Positions 1-9,007 of a stretch of DNA of 25,257 nucleotides are shown piece by piece; within the stretch, counting starts at the first letter, position 1, and the number at the start of each line of letters is the position of its first letter. The stretch spans positions 1-25,257 of the forward strand of contig DAOUBA010000044.1 in NCBI GenBank assembly GCA_034432855.1. The letters run 5' to 3'. Below the pieces are notes generated by a model. The model ran no database searches, had not been told where the DNA came from, and saw only the letters and a list, made by a program, of their open reading frames with translations. The DNA comes from DAOUBA01 sp034432855. Its GTDB lineage: Bacteria > Chloroflexota > Anaerolineae > B4-G1. Position numbers and translations under genes: made by a program.

Positions 1-890
1 CCAGGAGCGGCGTCGCCCACTTTGCCGCCGAAAACGAAGAGCACTGCCTGACCCTCATCCGTCAACTGCTGAGTTACATCCCGCAGAACAACCTGGAGGA
101 TCCGCCCTTCGTCCCGACTGCCGATCCCGCCGGGCGCGTGGATGCGGAACTTGGCGCCATTGTCCCCGATAGTCCCACGAAGCCTTACGACGTGAAGGAT
201 ATCGTCCGTCGCGTGGTGGACGATGGAGAGTTCCTGGAAATCCACGAGCACTGGGCGCAGAACATCGTCGTAGGCTTTGCGCGGTTGGGTGGCTATGCCG
301 TCGGTATCGTCGCCAATCAACCGGCGGTGCTGGCCGGGTCGCTGGACATCAACGCCTCGATCAAGGCGGCCCGCTTTGTGCGCTTTTGTGATGCCTTCAA
401 TGTTCCCATTGTTTCCTTTGTGGACGTGCCGGGTTATCTGCCGGGAGTGGATCAGGAATATGGCGGCATCATCCGCAACGGCGCCAAACTGATCTGGGCC
501 TATGCCGAGGCGACCGTCCCCAAAGTCACAGTCATCACCCGCAAGGCCTACGGCGGCGCCTACATCGTCATGGGCTCCAAGCACCTGCGCAGCGACGTCA
601 ACTATGCCTGGCCCTCCGCCGAGATCGCAGTGATGGGGCCGGAGGGGGCAGTCAACGTCGTCTTCCGCAAGGAGATTGCCGCTGCCGAGAATCCCGAGGC
701 CGAGCGCGAGCGGCTGATCCAGGAGTACCGCGAACAGTTCGCCAACCCCTACGTCGCTGCCGCGCGCGGCTACATTGACGATGTGATTGAACCGCAGGAG
801 ACCCGTCCGCGCCTCGTCGAAGCGCTCAAGATGTTACAGAACAAGCAGGACAGCAACCCGCCCAAGAAGCACGGCAATATCCCGTTGTGA
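1..890 (+). CDS. Acyl-CoA carboxyltransferase (propionyl-CoA carboxylase beta type), 3' part
   Basis: The reading frame is open from base 3 to the TGA at 888-890, so the gene enters from the left and only about 295 C-terminal residues are seen. The protein is the carboxyltransferase subunit of a biotin-dependent acyl-CoA carboxylase, which moves CO2 from carboxybiotin to propionyl- or acetyl-CoA. The stretch around 540-660 (GGAYIVMGSKHL, then WPSAEIAVMGPEGAV) is the usual signature of the C-terminal carboxyltransferase half, with Gly-rich segments forming the oxyanion pocket. The earlier stretch FVDVPGYLPGVDQEYGGIIRNG is also typical. Substrate cannot be fixed from this part; PccB, methylmalonyl-CoA carboxyltransferase or an AccD-like role are all possible. 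The next gene is convergent. I see no truncation other than the window edge. Confidence 0.93.
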   Translation, partial: RSGVAHFAAENEEHCLTLIRQLLSYIPQNNLEDPPFVPTADPAGRVDAELGAIVPDSPTKPYDVKDIVRRVVDDGEFLEIHEHWAQNIVVGFARLGGYAVGIVANQPAVLAGSLDINASIKAARFVRFCDAFNVPIVSFVDVPGYLPGVDQEYGGIIRNGAKLIWAYAEATVPKVTVITRKAYGGAYIVMGSKHLRSDVNYAWPSAEIAVMGPEGAVNVVFRKEIAAAENPEAERERLIQEYREQFANPYVAAARGYIDDVIEPQETRPRLVEALKMLQNKQDSNPPKKHGNIPL

Positions 891-910
891 ACGACAAATG
901 ACCCAACCCC

Positions 911-945
911 AACGTTCGTGTTAATTCGTGCAATTCGTGGCGGAC
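911..945. repeat. Short TTCGTG tandem motif between convergent genes
   Basis: The 78-bp gap between the carboxyltransferase and htrA stop codons holds three TTCGTG copies at 915-920, 925-930 and 934-939, separated by AT-rich tetramers or trimers. No hairpin with a T-tract is visible in the gap. It looks like a short dispersed intergenic repeat; a very similar string (TTCGTGGCGGA) occurs in the MFS gene near 24804. Function unknown. Confidence 0.4.
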
Positions 946-968
946 AAAAGGATTTCACACGTAACGCA

Positions 969-2144
969 CTATTGTGCTGGCCGTTCGGCCAGTATTACTC
1001 GAACGTCCTGCTGTGTCCCCTCGCGGATGATCGTCACCGTGATCGTATCGCCCACCTGGGTCCGCGTCTCCAGATAGACGTTGAGGTCCTGGTAAGTGCT
1101 CACGGGCTGGCCGTTGAGCGCGATAATGACGTCGCCACCTACCGGGACGCGTCTATCCCCCACGACGAGTATCCGGTTCCCGCCACGGATGCCGGCCTTT
1201 GCCGCGGGTCCACCAGCCACCGCCTCGAGGACCAATAAGCCACGCTCCGGCACCTCAACCCCGGCCTCACCCAGGACTTGCGCCCATCGGGGTGTCAATG
1301 AGAGAATGCCCACACCCAACCAGGGGTGCGAGTAGCGGCCCTTGGCGATCAACTGCGGCACCACGCGCCGCACGGTGTTCACCGGCACGGCAAAGCCGAT
1401 CCCGACGTTGGCGCCGGCAGGGCTGATGATCTGCGAGTTGACGCCGATGACCCGACCATGGAGGTCCAGGAGCGGCCCACCGGAGTTGCCGGGATTGATG
1501 GCAGCGTCGGTCTGGATCGCCTCACCGATGAACCGGCCATCGGGGCTTTCGATAATGCGTCCCAGGGCGCTGATCACTCCCACCGTCAGGGTGCCAACCT
1601 GGCCGAAGGGATTCCCGATGGCGACCACGAACTGTCCGACACGCAGGCTATCCGAGTCTCCCAACGCAAGCGGCGCCGGCAAATCTTGGGCCTCGATGCG
1701 AATGACCGCAAGATCGTTGGAAGGGTCCGTCCCGACAATCGTGGCCGGAAAGGTCCTGCCGTCGGCCAATGTGACCGAGACTTCCTCGGCATTTTCCACT
1801 ACGTGGTAATTGGTGACGATGTGGCCGTTGGAGTCATATATGAAACCGGAGCCTGTCCCCTCTTGAGGAATGGGGTTGAAGAAAAAGTCATAGGCATAAA
1901 CGCGGCTGGTGATGTTGACCACCGCCGGCCTTGCCAGTTCATAGACTGCCCCCACCTGTGCCTCCAGTTCATTGGCTGGGGCGGCGGGCACCGTCGTCAC
2001 CTGGGGTTGAGCGACGGTGGGAAGCGGCAGCGCAGTGGGTGTCGGTGTCGCGGTGGGGGTGAGCGCGCCGGAAAGCGTACAGCTCAGCAGTGCGCCTGTC
2101 AGTACAACCGTTGCCAATAATATAGAAACTCGCCTCGTGATCAT
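969..2144 (-). CDS. HtrA/DegP-family serine protease, lipoprotein-like, with one PDZ domain
   Basis: The 391-residue protein begins with a basic, hydrophobic signal sequence ending in TGALLSC, so Cys22 is a plausible lipidation site. A Thr/Pro-rich spacer (about residues 25-58) would lift the catalytic part off the membrane. The trypsin-like domain (about 65-265) has the full triad: His114 in TNYHVVENA, Asp144 in DPSNDLAVIRI and Ser221 in NPGNSGGPLL. A PDZ domain with the usual carboxylate loop and LNGQPV segment fills about 270-388. The family does extracytoplasmic protein quality control. The ATG is preceded by AAGGGGG at suitable spacing. It lies downstream of dnaK on the same strand but behind a strong hairpin, so it may have its own promoter or be expressed by readthrough. 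Heat or envelope stress control is likely but not shown by the sequence. Confidence 0.93.
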   Translation of the reverse strand: MITRRVSILLATVVLTGALLSCTLSGALTPTATPTPTALPLPTVAQPQVTTVPAAPANELEAQVGAVYELARPAVVNITSRVYAYDFFFNPIPQEGTGSGFIYDSNGHIVTNYHVVENAEEVSVTLADGRTFPATIVGTDPSNDLAVIRIEAQDLPAPLALGDSDSLRVGQFVVAIGNPFGQVGTLTVGVISALGRIIESPDGRFIGEAIQTDAAINPGNSGGPLLDLHGRVIGVNSQIISPAGANVGIGFAVPVNTVRRVVPQLIAKGRYSHPWLGVGILSLTPRWAQVLGEAGVEVPERGLLVLEAVAGGPAAKAGIRGGNRILVVGDRRVPVGGDVIIALNGQPVSTYQDLNVYLETRTQVGDTITVTIIREGTQQDVRVILAERPAQ

Positions 2145-2165
2145 TTGGCCCCCTTAGAAAGCCTT

Positions 2166-2200
2166 GACCCTCCCGCACGGTTTGAGCAGGCGGGAGGGTC
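2166..2200 (-). terminator. Hairpin after dnaK (likely terminator or attenuator)
   Basis: A perfect 11-bp GC-rich stem, GACCCTCCCGC at 2166-2176 with its complement at 2190-2200, encloses a 13-nt loop. It lies 30 bp beyond the dnaK stop and 21 bp before the htrA start. On the minus strand the stem is followed by AAGGCTTTCT, a poor U-tract, so termination may be partial and could set the ratio of dnaK to htrA transcripts. Confidence 0.6.
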
Positions 2201-2230
2201 GGTTTGAGCGCAAGTGCTCTATTGTACGAT

Positions 2231-4174
2231 TCACACTTCCTGGAATTCGCCCTCGACGACTTCCTCGCCGCCGCTTCCGGACTGTGCGCCGTAACCCGGT
2301 TGCGGTCCATAGCCGGGTTGCGGCCCGAATCCGGCGCCGTATCCGGCCTGCTGCGGCCCGCCGGCTTGCGCGTACATCTGCTGGCCGATGGCGTAACTGG
2401 CCTGCTGCAGTTGCTCGATCAGTTGCCGGATGCGTGCCGTGTCGTCGCCCTCCTTGGCGCGCTTCAGGTCTTCGATGATCCCGTCAATGCGCCCGCGGTC
2501 GGAGGCGGAGACCTTGTCGCCCAGGTCACGCAGCATCTTTTCCATCTGGTAGATCAACTGGTCGGCGGCGTTGCGCGTCTCGACCAGTTCCTTGCGTTTG
2601 CGGTCCTCGGCCTCGTGGCGCTTGGCTTCCTGCACCAGTCGCTCCACCTCTTCCTTGCTCAGGTTCGTGGTGGCCGTGATGGTGATTTTCTGTTCCTTGC
2701 CGGTGGCCTTGTCCTTCGCCGAGACGTTCAGGATGCCGTTGGCGTCAATGTCGAACGTCACCTCGATCTGCGGTATGCCGCGCGGCGCGGGTGGGATGCC
2801 TTCCAGGTTGAACATCCCCAGGCTGTTGTTGTCGGCAGCCATCGGGCGCTCCCCTTGCAGCACGTGCACCGTCACCGCGGTCTGACCGTCTTCGGCGGTG
2901 GAAAAGATCTGGCTCTTGCGTACCGGAATGGTGGTGTTGCGCTCGATGAGCGGCGTCATCACCCCACCCAGCGTCTCGATGCCCAGCGTCAGCGGCGTCA
3001 CGTCCAACAGCAGCACGTCCTTCACCTCGCCGCCCAGCACGCCAGCCTGGATCGCCGCACCTACGGCAACCACCTCGTCGGGGTTGACGCCCTTGTGCGG
3101 CTCTTTGCCGCCGGTCAGTTCGCGCACCAGGTTCTGGATCATCGGCATGCGCGTCGCGCCGCCTACCAACACCACCTCGTCCAGGTCGCTGGCCTTGAGT
3201 TTGGCGTCGCGCAGCGCCTGCTCGAACGGGCCGCGGCAGCGTTGCACCAGGTCCTCGGTCAGTTGCTCTAACTTGGCCCGCGTCAACTTCATCTGCAGGT
3301 GCTTGGGGCCAGAAGCGTCGGCGGTGATGAAGGGCAGGTTGATCTCGGTTTCCATCACGGTAGAGAGTTCGATCTTGGCTTTTTCTGCTGCCTCCTTGAG
3401 CCGTTGCAACGCCTGGCGATCCTGGCGCAGGTCAATGCCCTGGTCCTTCTTGAACTCGTCGGCGACGTAATCCACGATGCGCTGGTCCCAGTCGTCGCCG
3501 CCGAGGAAGGTATCGCCGCTGGTGGCGCGCACTTCGACCACGCCGTCGCCCACATCCAGGATGGAGACGTCGAAGGTGCCGCCGCCCAGGTCGAAGACCA
3601 GGATCGTCTCGTCCTTCTTCTTGTCGAGACCGTAGGCCAGGCTGGAAGCGGTCGGCTCGTTGATGATGCGCAGCACCTCCAGCCCGGCGATCTGCCCGGC
3701 GTCCTTGGTCGCCTGACGCTGGCTGTCGTTGAAGTAGGCCGGCACGGTGATGACCGCTTTGGTGACCGGCTCGCCCAGGTAGGCTTCGGCGTCCTGCTTG
3801 AGTTTGCGCAGGATCATGGCCGAGATCTCTTGCGGGGTGTACTCGCGGTTGGTCTGCGGGATAAAGACCCGCGCGTCGCCTGCCGGGCCGCGCACGATCT
3901 TGTAGGGCAGCACCTTGCGCGCCTTTTCGACCTCGGGGTCATCGTATCTCCGGCCCATCAATCGCTTGATCGAAAAGATCGTGTTGTCCGGGTTGACGAC
4001 CGCCTGCCGTCTTGCTGTCTGGCCCACGACCATCTCGCCGCTCTTGGTGAACCCGACGACCGATGGGCACAGGCGGCCGCCTTCGGCGGTGGGGATCACC
4101 ACCGGCTCGCCGCCTTCCATCACGGCGACTACCGAGTTCGTCGTACCCAAATCAATCCCGATAATCTTGCTCAT
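2231..4174 (-). CDS. dnaK: Chaperone DnaK (Hsp70)
   Basis: The 647-residue protein is a full-length Hsp70. The ATPase domain starts with IGIDLGTTNSVVAV and contains the phosphate-2 loop VFDLGGGTFDVSIL and the adenosine motif VVLVGGATRMP. The linker is DVLLLDVTPLTLGIET. The substrate-binding beta domain follows, then a helical lid and a disordered tail ending EGEFQEV, like the EEVD-related end of bacterial DnaK. The tail carries a short Gly-Tyr-Pro-Gln repeat (GYGPQPGYG). The ATG has AGGAGG about 6 nt upstream. No grpE, dnaJ or hrcA is adjacent, so this is a stand-alone copy, and no CIRCE operator is visible upstream. A tandem heptamer repeat occupies the leader. It folds proteins in the cytoplasm using ATP, normally with DnaJ and GrpE. 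Confidence 0.98.
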   Translation of the reverse strand: MSKIIGIDLGTTNSVVAVMEGGEPVVIPTAEGGRLCPSVVGFTKSGEMVVGQTARRQAVVNPDNTIFSIKRLMGRRYDDPEVEKARKVLPYKIVRGPAGDARVFIPQTNREYTPQEISAMILRKLKQDAEAYLGEPVTKAVITVPAYFNDSQRQATKDAGQIAGLEVLRIINEPTASSLAYGLDKKKDETILVFDLGGGTFDVSILDVGDGVVEVRATSGDTFLGGDDWDQRIVDYVADEFKKDQGIDLRQDRQALQRLKEAAEKAKIELSTVMETEINLPFITADASGPKHLQMKLTRAKLEQLTEDLVQRCRGPFEQALRDAKLKASDLDEVVLVGGATRMPMIQNLVRELTGGKEPHKGVNPDEVVAVGAAIQAGVLGGEVKDVLLLDVTPLTLGIETLGGVMTPLIERNTTIPVRKSQIFSTAEDGQTAVTVHVLQGERPMAADNNSLGMFNLEGIPPAPRGIPQIEVTFDIDANGILNVSAKDKATGKEQKITITATTNLSKEEVERLVQEAKRHEAEDRKRKELVETRNAADQLIYQMEKMLRDLGDKVSASDRGRIDGIIEDLKRAKEGDDTARIRQLIEQLQQASYAIGQQMYAQAGGPQQAGYGAGFGPQPGYGPQPGYGAQSGSGGEEVVEGEFQEV

Positions 4175-4189
4175 CTGCTACCTCCTCTT

Positions 4190-4224
4190 ACGTTTCACGT
4201 TTCACGCCTTACGCTTCACACTTC
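4190..4224. repeat. Five-copy heptamer repeat in the dnaK leader
   Basis: Five consecutive 7-bp units (ACGTTTC, ACGTTTC, ACGCCTT, ACGCTTC, ACACTTC) run from 4190 to 4224, between the dnaK ribosome binding site and its presumed promoter. Period 7 is exact, with substitutions increasing away from the gene. They would be transcribed as part of the dnaK 5' leader. I see no stable fold. Function is unknown. Confidence 0.65.
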
Positions 4225-4286
4225 GGTTTTCACTATATCGCACTTTTATCAGAAATAGATAAGAAAAGCGTCAGCGTTGCGTTAGA

Positions 4287-4315
4287 TTGTGTCGAGGAGC
4301 GCAATCGTGTATAAT
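4287..4315 (+). promoter_or_regulatory. Probable sigma-70-type promoter of the hybrid kinase operon
   Basis: TTGTGT at 4287-4292 and a perfect TATAAT at 4310-4315 are separated by 17 bp. This sits 73 bp before the kinase ATG at 4388. The -35 matches consensus at only three positions, so the strong -10 carries the call. The 213-bp region between the divergent dnaK and kinase genes holds this, the heptamer repeat and nothing else I recognise. Confidence 0.6.
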
Positions 4316-4387
4316 CATCTATGAGGACCGTAGGAGGGCTTTTCAGAGGCCGACATCCGGCTGGACAGGTACGGTGAGGTAAGAGAT

Positions 4388-7300
4388 ATGAGTGACCAGA
4401 CTATCCGGATTTTGCTGATCGAAGACGACGGCGGCGATGCCCGTTTCATCCGCCAGGCGCTGGCCGATGCGACGCGGGCCTACCCCGCTGCCCCCTCATT
4501 CGATCTCACGCGCGCCCGGCGGCTTGCGAGCGGGCTGAAGCGGCTGGCTCCGGGTAAATTCGACGTGGTTCTGCTCGACCTCTCGCTGCCGGATAGCCAG
4601 GGGCTCGATACGTTCATCAAGGTGCACACACAGGCACCGCAGACGCCCGTCATCGTGTTGAGCGACGTCGAGGATAGGGAACTGGCGCTCGAGGCGATGC
4701 AGAAGGGCGCGCAGGACTGCCTGGTCAAGGGTGAACTGAGCGGCAGCCTGTTAGCGCGCGCCATCCGCTACGTCATCGAGCGCAAGCGGGTCGAGGAGGC
4801 ATATCAAACGTTGGTCGAACGGTCGCTCCAGGGGCTGGTAATCGTCCAGGACTTTCGCATCGTCTTCGTCAATAACGCCTTCGCCGAAATCCTTGGGTAC
4901 ACCGTTGAGGAATTATTGTCTCTTTCAGCTGAACAAGCCCTGGCGATAATACACCCTGAAGACCGAGCACTCGTCTGGAGGAACTTGCAGCATCGTCTGG
5001 CGGGAAAACCGGCGCCGCCGCGCTACGAGTATCGTGGAATTCGAAAGGACGGGGCGGTATGCTGGTTGGAGATGTTCGCCAGCCGCATCGAGTACGGCGG
5101 AAAGCCCGCCGTACAGGCAGCCGCCGTAGACATCACCGAGCGCAAGCGGGCAGAAGAGATGCTGCAGAGGAGCGAGCGATTTCTACGAGACGTGTTCGAG
5201 GCGATTCAGGATGGCATCAGCGTGTTGGACACCGATCTCAACGTGATCCGAACCAACCGCTGGATGGAACGGATGTATGCCCATCACATGCCCCTGGTGG
5301 GTCGCAAGTGCTACCAGGTATACCAGCAGCGTCAGTCGCCGTGTCCCTGGTGCCCCTCGCTGCGCACCATTGGGACAGGGGAAACACATATCGAGATCGT
5401 CCCATATCCATCGGCCGACAGTCCCGCAGGCTGGATCGAATGGTCCGCCTTCCCGATCAAGGATGAGCAAGGACATGTGATGAGCGTGATCGAGTACGTC
5501 AAGGACATCACCGAGCGGGCACAGGCGGAGGAGGCGCTGCGGGCAAGCGAGGCGTTGTTGAACGAATCGCAGGCGATTGCCCACATCGGCAGTTGGGAAC
5601 TGGACGTGATCGCCAATCGGCTGATCTGGTCAGACGAGGTGTACCGTATATTCGGCCTGCAGCCTCAGGAGTTTGGCGCCACCTACGAGGCTTTCCTGGA
5701 CACCGTTCATCCAGACGACCGCGCCGCCGTGGATGAAGCCTATTCCGGGTCGCTGCGCGAGGGACGCGACACTTACGAGATCGAACACCGTATTATTCGC
5801 CGAGACCACGGCGAGGTGCGCATCGTTCACGAAAAGTGCAGGCATGTAAAAGATGCCTCGGGCCGGATCGTCCGTTCTGTCGGTATGGTGCAGGACATCA
5901 CCGAGCGCAGGCGGGCGGAGGAAGCCCTGCGTGAAAGCGAGGCGCGCTACCGGGCCGTGATCGAAAGCCAGGTTGACTTGATCGGCCGATACCTGCCAGA
6001 TACCACGCTGACGTTTGTCAACGACGCGTACTGTATATTCTATGGCAAAACGCGCGAAGAGTTGATTGGGCAGAGTTTCCTGTCCATGATCGCGCCCGAA
6101 TTCCGTGAATTGGTGCGACAAGAAACCGAAGACCTGGCAAAGAACCCCAGACCATTGGCAGGCGAGTATCTGAATTACAGACATGATGGCAAGAAATGCT
6201 GGATCCAGTGGGTCGTCCAATGTATTAGCGATGAAAGTGGTCAAGTCGTTGAACTACAGGCTGTAGGCTGCGACATCACCGAGCGCAAGCGGGCGGAGGA
6301 GGCGCTGCGCGAAGGCGAAGCGACGTTGCAGAGCATCTTTCGCGCCGCGCCGATCGGCATCGGGCTCGTGAAAGAGCGCGTGTTCCAGTGGACGAACGAA
6401 GCGCTCCAGCAGATGCTCGGATATACGGCGGAGGAACTCGAGGGGCAGAGCGCCAGGATGATCTATCCGAGCCAGGAGGAATACGAGCGTGTTGGCTGGC
6501 AAAAGTACGCCGAGATTGCTGTACACGGAACCGGCTCGATAGAGACCCACTTCCAGTGCAAGGATGGCAAGATCATTGATGTCCTTCTCAGTTCCACCGC
6601 CCTTGACCCGAGCGATCTCTCCAAGGGAGTCACGTTCGCGGCGCTGGACATCACCGCACGCAAGCGGGCGGAGGAGGCGCTGAGACGGGAGCGTGACCTG
6701 GTGAGGCGTATTATGGAGACCAGCCCTGCTGGTATTGTCATGGTAAACCGGGAAGGACAGATTACCTTTGCCAATACCCGCGCCGAGCAGGTGCTGGGTC
6801 TGACTTACGTCGAGATCGAGAAGCGCACCTACAACGATCCGCGCTGGCGCATTACCGATTACGACGGCAACCCGTTCCCCGACGAGGAACTGCCGTTCCG
6901 ACGGGTGATGGCGACCCGTCAACCGCTGTTCGACGTGCGCCATGCCGTCGAATGGCCCGACGGGCGGCGGGTGTTGCTCTCGATCAACGCCGCGCCCCTG
7001 TTCGATGAGCAGGGGCGGGTGGACGGGATGGTGGCAACGGTAGAGGACGTAACCGACCGGGTACGCGTCGAGCGGGCGCTGCGAGAGGAAAGCGCATTCC
7101 GCAATACGATCATCACGAATGTTACCGAAGGGCTGTGTGTCTGTCACGCAGTGCCCGAGTATCCCTACGTGGCGTTCACGGTCTGGAACGACCGCATGAC
7201 GGAGATCACAGGATATACGATGGAGGAAATCAACCGTCTCGGTTGGTATCAGACGATGTACCCGGATCCGGAGGTCCAACAGCGTGCTGTTGAGCGCATG

Positions 7301-8974
7301 GCGCGGGTGCGCGTCGGAGAAGACCTGGTCACGGAAGAGTGGACTATCACCCGCGCCGATGGAGAGAAGAGAATCCTGCTGATCTCCACCACCATCCTGG
7401 AGACCGCCGATCGGGAAGTCCACGTCCTGGCCGTGATGCAGGATATCACCAAGCGTAAGCAGGCGGAGGCAGAACTGGAGCGATTGCTGGCGCAGGTTCA
7501 GGAACAGGCTCAACAGGTACGGGAGATCATGGATACGGTGCCGGAAGGCGTGCTGTTGCTGGATTCCGGCTACCGCGTCATCCTGGCCAACCCGGTGGGC
7601 AAGAGGGACCTGGCAACGCTGGCAAACGCGCAGGTGGGGGATACGCTCACCCGTTTGGGCGACCGCCCGTTGGTGGAACTCCTCACCTCGCCGCCCACGG
7701 GGCTATGGCACGAGGTAGTCACGGACAGCCGTTTCTTTCAGGTTCTCGCTCGCCCCATCGAAGACGGCCCCACACCCCGCGGCTGGGTGCTGGTCATCCG
7801 CGACATGACCCCGCAGCACGAAGCCCAACATCGCGCCCAGCAGCAGGAGCGACTGGCTGCCGTGGGACAACTGGCCGCCGGCATCGCTCACGACTTTAAC
7901 AACATCATGGCCGTGATTGCGCTCTACGCCGGCATGTTGGCGCAGACCCCCGATTTGCCCGCCAAGGCGTACGAACGCCTGCAGACGGTCAAAGAGCAGG
8001 CCCAGCGTGCCACCGATCTGATCCAGCAGATCCTCGACTTTAGCCGCCGTGCGGTGCTCGAGCGCCGACCGATGGACCTGCTGCCCTTCATGAAAGAGCA
8101 GATCAAGTTGCTCGAACGTACTCTGCCGGAGAGCATCAAGATCGAACTGGTCTACGGCAAGGACGAGTACACGGTGAACGCCGACCCCACCCGCATGCAG
8201 CAGGCCATCATGAACCTTGCCGTCAACGCGCGCGACGCGATGCCGGAGGGGGGCCGCCTGCACATTGGCCTGGAGCGGGCGCGGTTTGAAGATGCCAAAC
8301 AGACACCATTGCCCGACATGCCGCCCGGCGAATGGGTCGCTATCAGCGTGAACGACACCGGTGTCGGCATTCCCCCAGACGTACTGCCGCACATCTTTGA
8401 GCCGTTCTTCACCACCAAGGCAGTAGGCGAGGGCGCCGGCCTGGGGTTGGCCCAGGTGTACGGTATCGTCAGACAGCACGAAGGATACATTGATGTAAAG
8501 ACGGTGGTAGGCGCCGGGACGACGTTCACACTCTACCTGCCGGCCCTGGCGGTGCCCCACCCGCAGCCGCCCGCGCTTGCGACGGAGCAACTCCCCCACG
8601 GCCACGGGGAGACCATACTGGTCGTCGAGGACAATGTTGCCGCTCGCCAGGCGATGGTCAGCAGCCTCGAGATGCTGGGCTACCGGACGCTTCAGGCAGC
8701 CAACGGCCAGGAGGCATTAGGGGTCTTTGAGCAACATGCTGACGAAATCAGCCTGGTGCTGAGCGATGTGGTGATGCCGGAGATGGGCGGGCGCGCGCTG
8801 CTGCAGGCGCTGCGAGCGCGAGACCCACAGGTGAGGGTCGTGATGTTGAGCGGCCATCCCCTGGGGGAGGAACTCGAAGGGCTGCGTGAGCAAGGACTGA
8901 AGGGCTGGATGCTCAAGCCGCTTAGCGTGGAGCAATTGGCGGACGTCGTGGCGCAGGCTCTAGAGGACGAATGA
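4388..8974 (+). CDS. Giant hybrid histidine kinase: REC, eight PAS, HisKA, HATPase, REC
   Basis: The 1528-residue protein has no membrane segment and should be cytoplasmic. An N-terminal receiver (1-125) has acidic residues 12-14, phospho-acceptor Asp64 and Lys114. Eight PAS/PAC modules follow at about 139-256, 264-381, 391-511, 519-637, 645-762, 768-895, 903-1027 and 1045-1145. Most are joined by a DITERKRAEEAL-type helical linker. PAS2 contains a Cys cluster (C-PCPWCP). The kinase core is of the HDFNN type: phospho-accepting His1168 in GIAHDFNNIM, the N-box with Asn1280, and Asp1323 in NDTGVGIP. The C-terminal receiver has Asp1460 and Lys1510. Having both an input and an output receiver suggests a phosphorelay node that integrates several signals. 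No DNA-binding domain is present and its partner is unknown. It is followed after 33 nt by glmU, so the two may be cotranscribed. Confidence 0.95.
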   Translation: MSDQTIRILLIEDDGGDARFIRQALADATRAYPAAPSFDLTRARRLASGLKRLAPGKFDVVLLDLSLPDSQGLDTFIKVHTQAPQTPVIVLSDVEDRELALEAMQKGAQDCLVKGELSGSLLARAIRYVIERKRVEEAYQTLVERSLQGLVIVQDFRIVFVNNAFAEILGYTVEELLSLSAEQALAIIHPEDRALVWRNLQHRLAGKPAPPRYEYRGIRKDGAVCWLEMFASRIEYGGKPAVQAAAVDITERKRAEEMLQRSERFLRDVFEAIQDGISVLDTDLNVIRTNRWMERMYAHHMPLVGRKCYQVYQQRQSPCPWCPSLRTIGTGETHIEIVPYPSADSPAGWIEWSAFPIKDEQGHVMSVIEYVKDITERAQAEEALRASEALLNESQAIAHIGSWELDVIANRLIWSDEVYRIFGLQPQEFGATYEAFLDTVHPDDRAAVDEAYSGSLREGRDTYEIEHRIIRRDHGEVRIVHEKCRHVKDASGRIVRSVGMVQDITERRRAEEALRESEARYRAVIESQVDLIGRYLPDTTLTFVNDAYCIFYGKTREELIGQSFLSMIAPEFRELVRQETEDLAKNPRPLAGEYLNYRHDGKKCWIQWVVQCISDESGQVVELQAVGCDITERKRAEEALREGEATLQSIFRAAPIGIGLVKERVFQWTNEALQQMLGYTAEELEGQSARMIYPSQEEYERVGWQKYAEIAVHGTGSIETHFQCKDGKIIDVLLSSTALDPSDLSKGVTFAALDITARKRAEEALRRERDLVRRIMETSPAGIVMVNREGQITFANTRAEQVLGLTYVEIEKRTYNDPRWRITDYDGNPFPDEELPFRRVMATRQPLFDVRHAVEWPDGRRVLLSINAAPLFDEQGRVDGMVATVEDVTDRVRVERALREESAFRNTIITNVTEGLCVCHAVPEYPYVAFTVWNDRMTEITGYTMEEINRLGWYQTMYPDPEVQQRAVERMARVRVGEDLVTEEWTITRADGEKRILLISTTILETADREVHVLAVMQDITKRKQAEAELERLLAQVQEQAQQVREIMDTVPEGVLLLDSGYRVILANPVGKRDLATLANAQVGDTLTRLGDRPLVELLTSPPTGLWHEVVTDSRFFQVLARPIEDGPTPRGWVLVIRDMTPQHEAQHRAQQQERLAAVGQLAAGIAHDFNNIMAVIALYAGMLAQTPDLPAKAYERLQTVKEQAQRATDLIQQILDFSRRAVLERRPMDLLPFMKEQIKLLERTLPESIKIELVYGKDEYTVNADPTRMQQAIMNLAVNARDAMPEGGRLHIGLERARFEDAKQTPLPDMPPGEWVAISVNDTGVGIPPDVLPHIFEPFFTTKAVGEGAGLGLAQVYGIVRQHEGYIDVKTVVGAGTTFTLYLPALAVPHPQPPALATEQLPHGHGETILVVEDNVAARQAMVSSLEMLGYRTLQAANGQEALGVFEQHADEISLVLSDVVMPEMGGRALLQALRARDPQVRVVMLSGHPLGEELEGLREQGLKGWMLKPLSVEQLADVVAQALEDE

Positions 8975-9007
8975 TGCAGACTTGCGCCTTCATAGGAGGT
9001 TTCCGAC

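Noticed and set aside
2204..4258. Two long plus-strand frames opposite dnaK
   Set aside because: They mirror the codon structure of dnaK, have no recognisable motif or ribosome site, and dnaK itself is unmistakable.
4175..4387. CIRCE operator for heat-shock control of dnaK
   Set aside because: No TTAGCACTC-N9-GAGTGCTAA or near match is present in the intergenic region.
5129..6690. Regularly spaced DNA repeats suggestive of an array such as CRISPR
   Set aside because: The spacing is about 375 bp, the repeats are in frame and encode PAS linkers, and no cas gene is present.
5630..7513. Long minus-strand frames opposite the giant kinase
   Set aside because: They are shadows of the PAS coding sequence, with repeated LLRPLALGDV segments that simply mirror the DITERKRAEEAL linkers.
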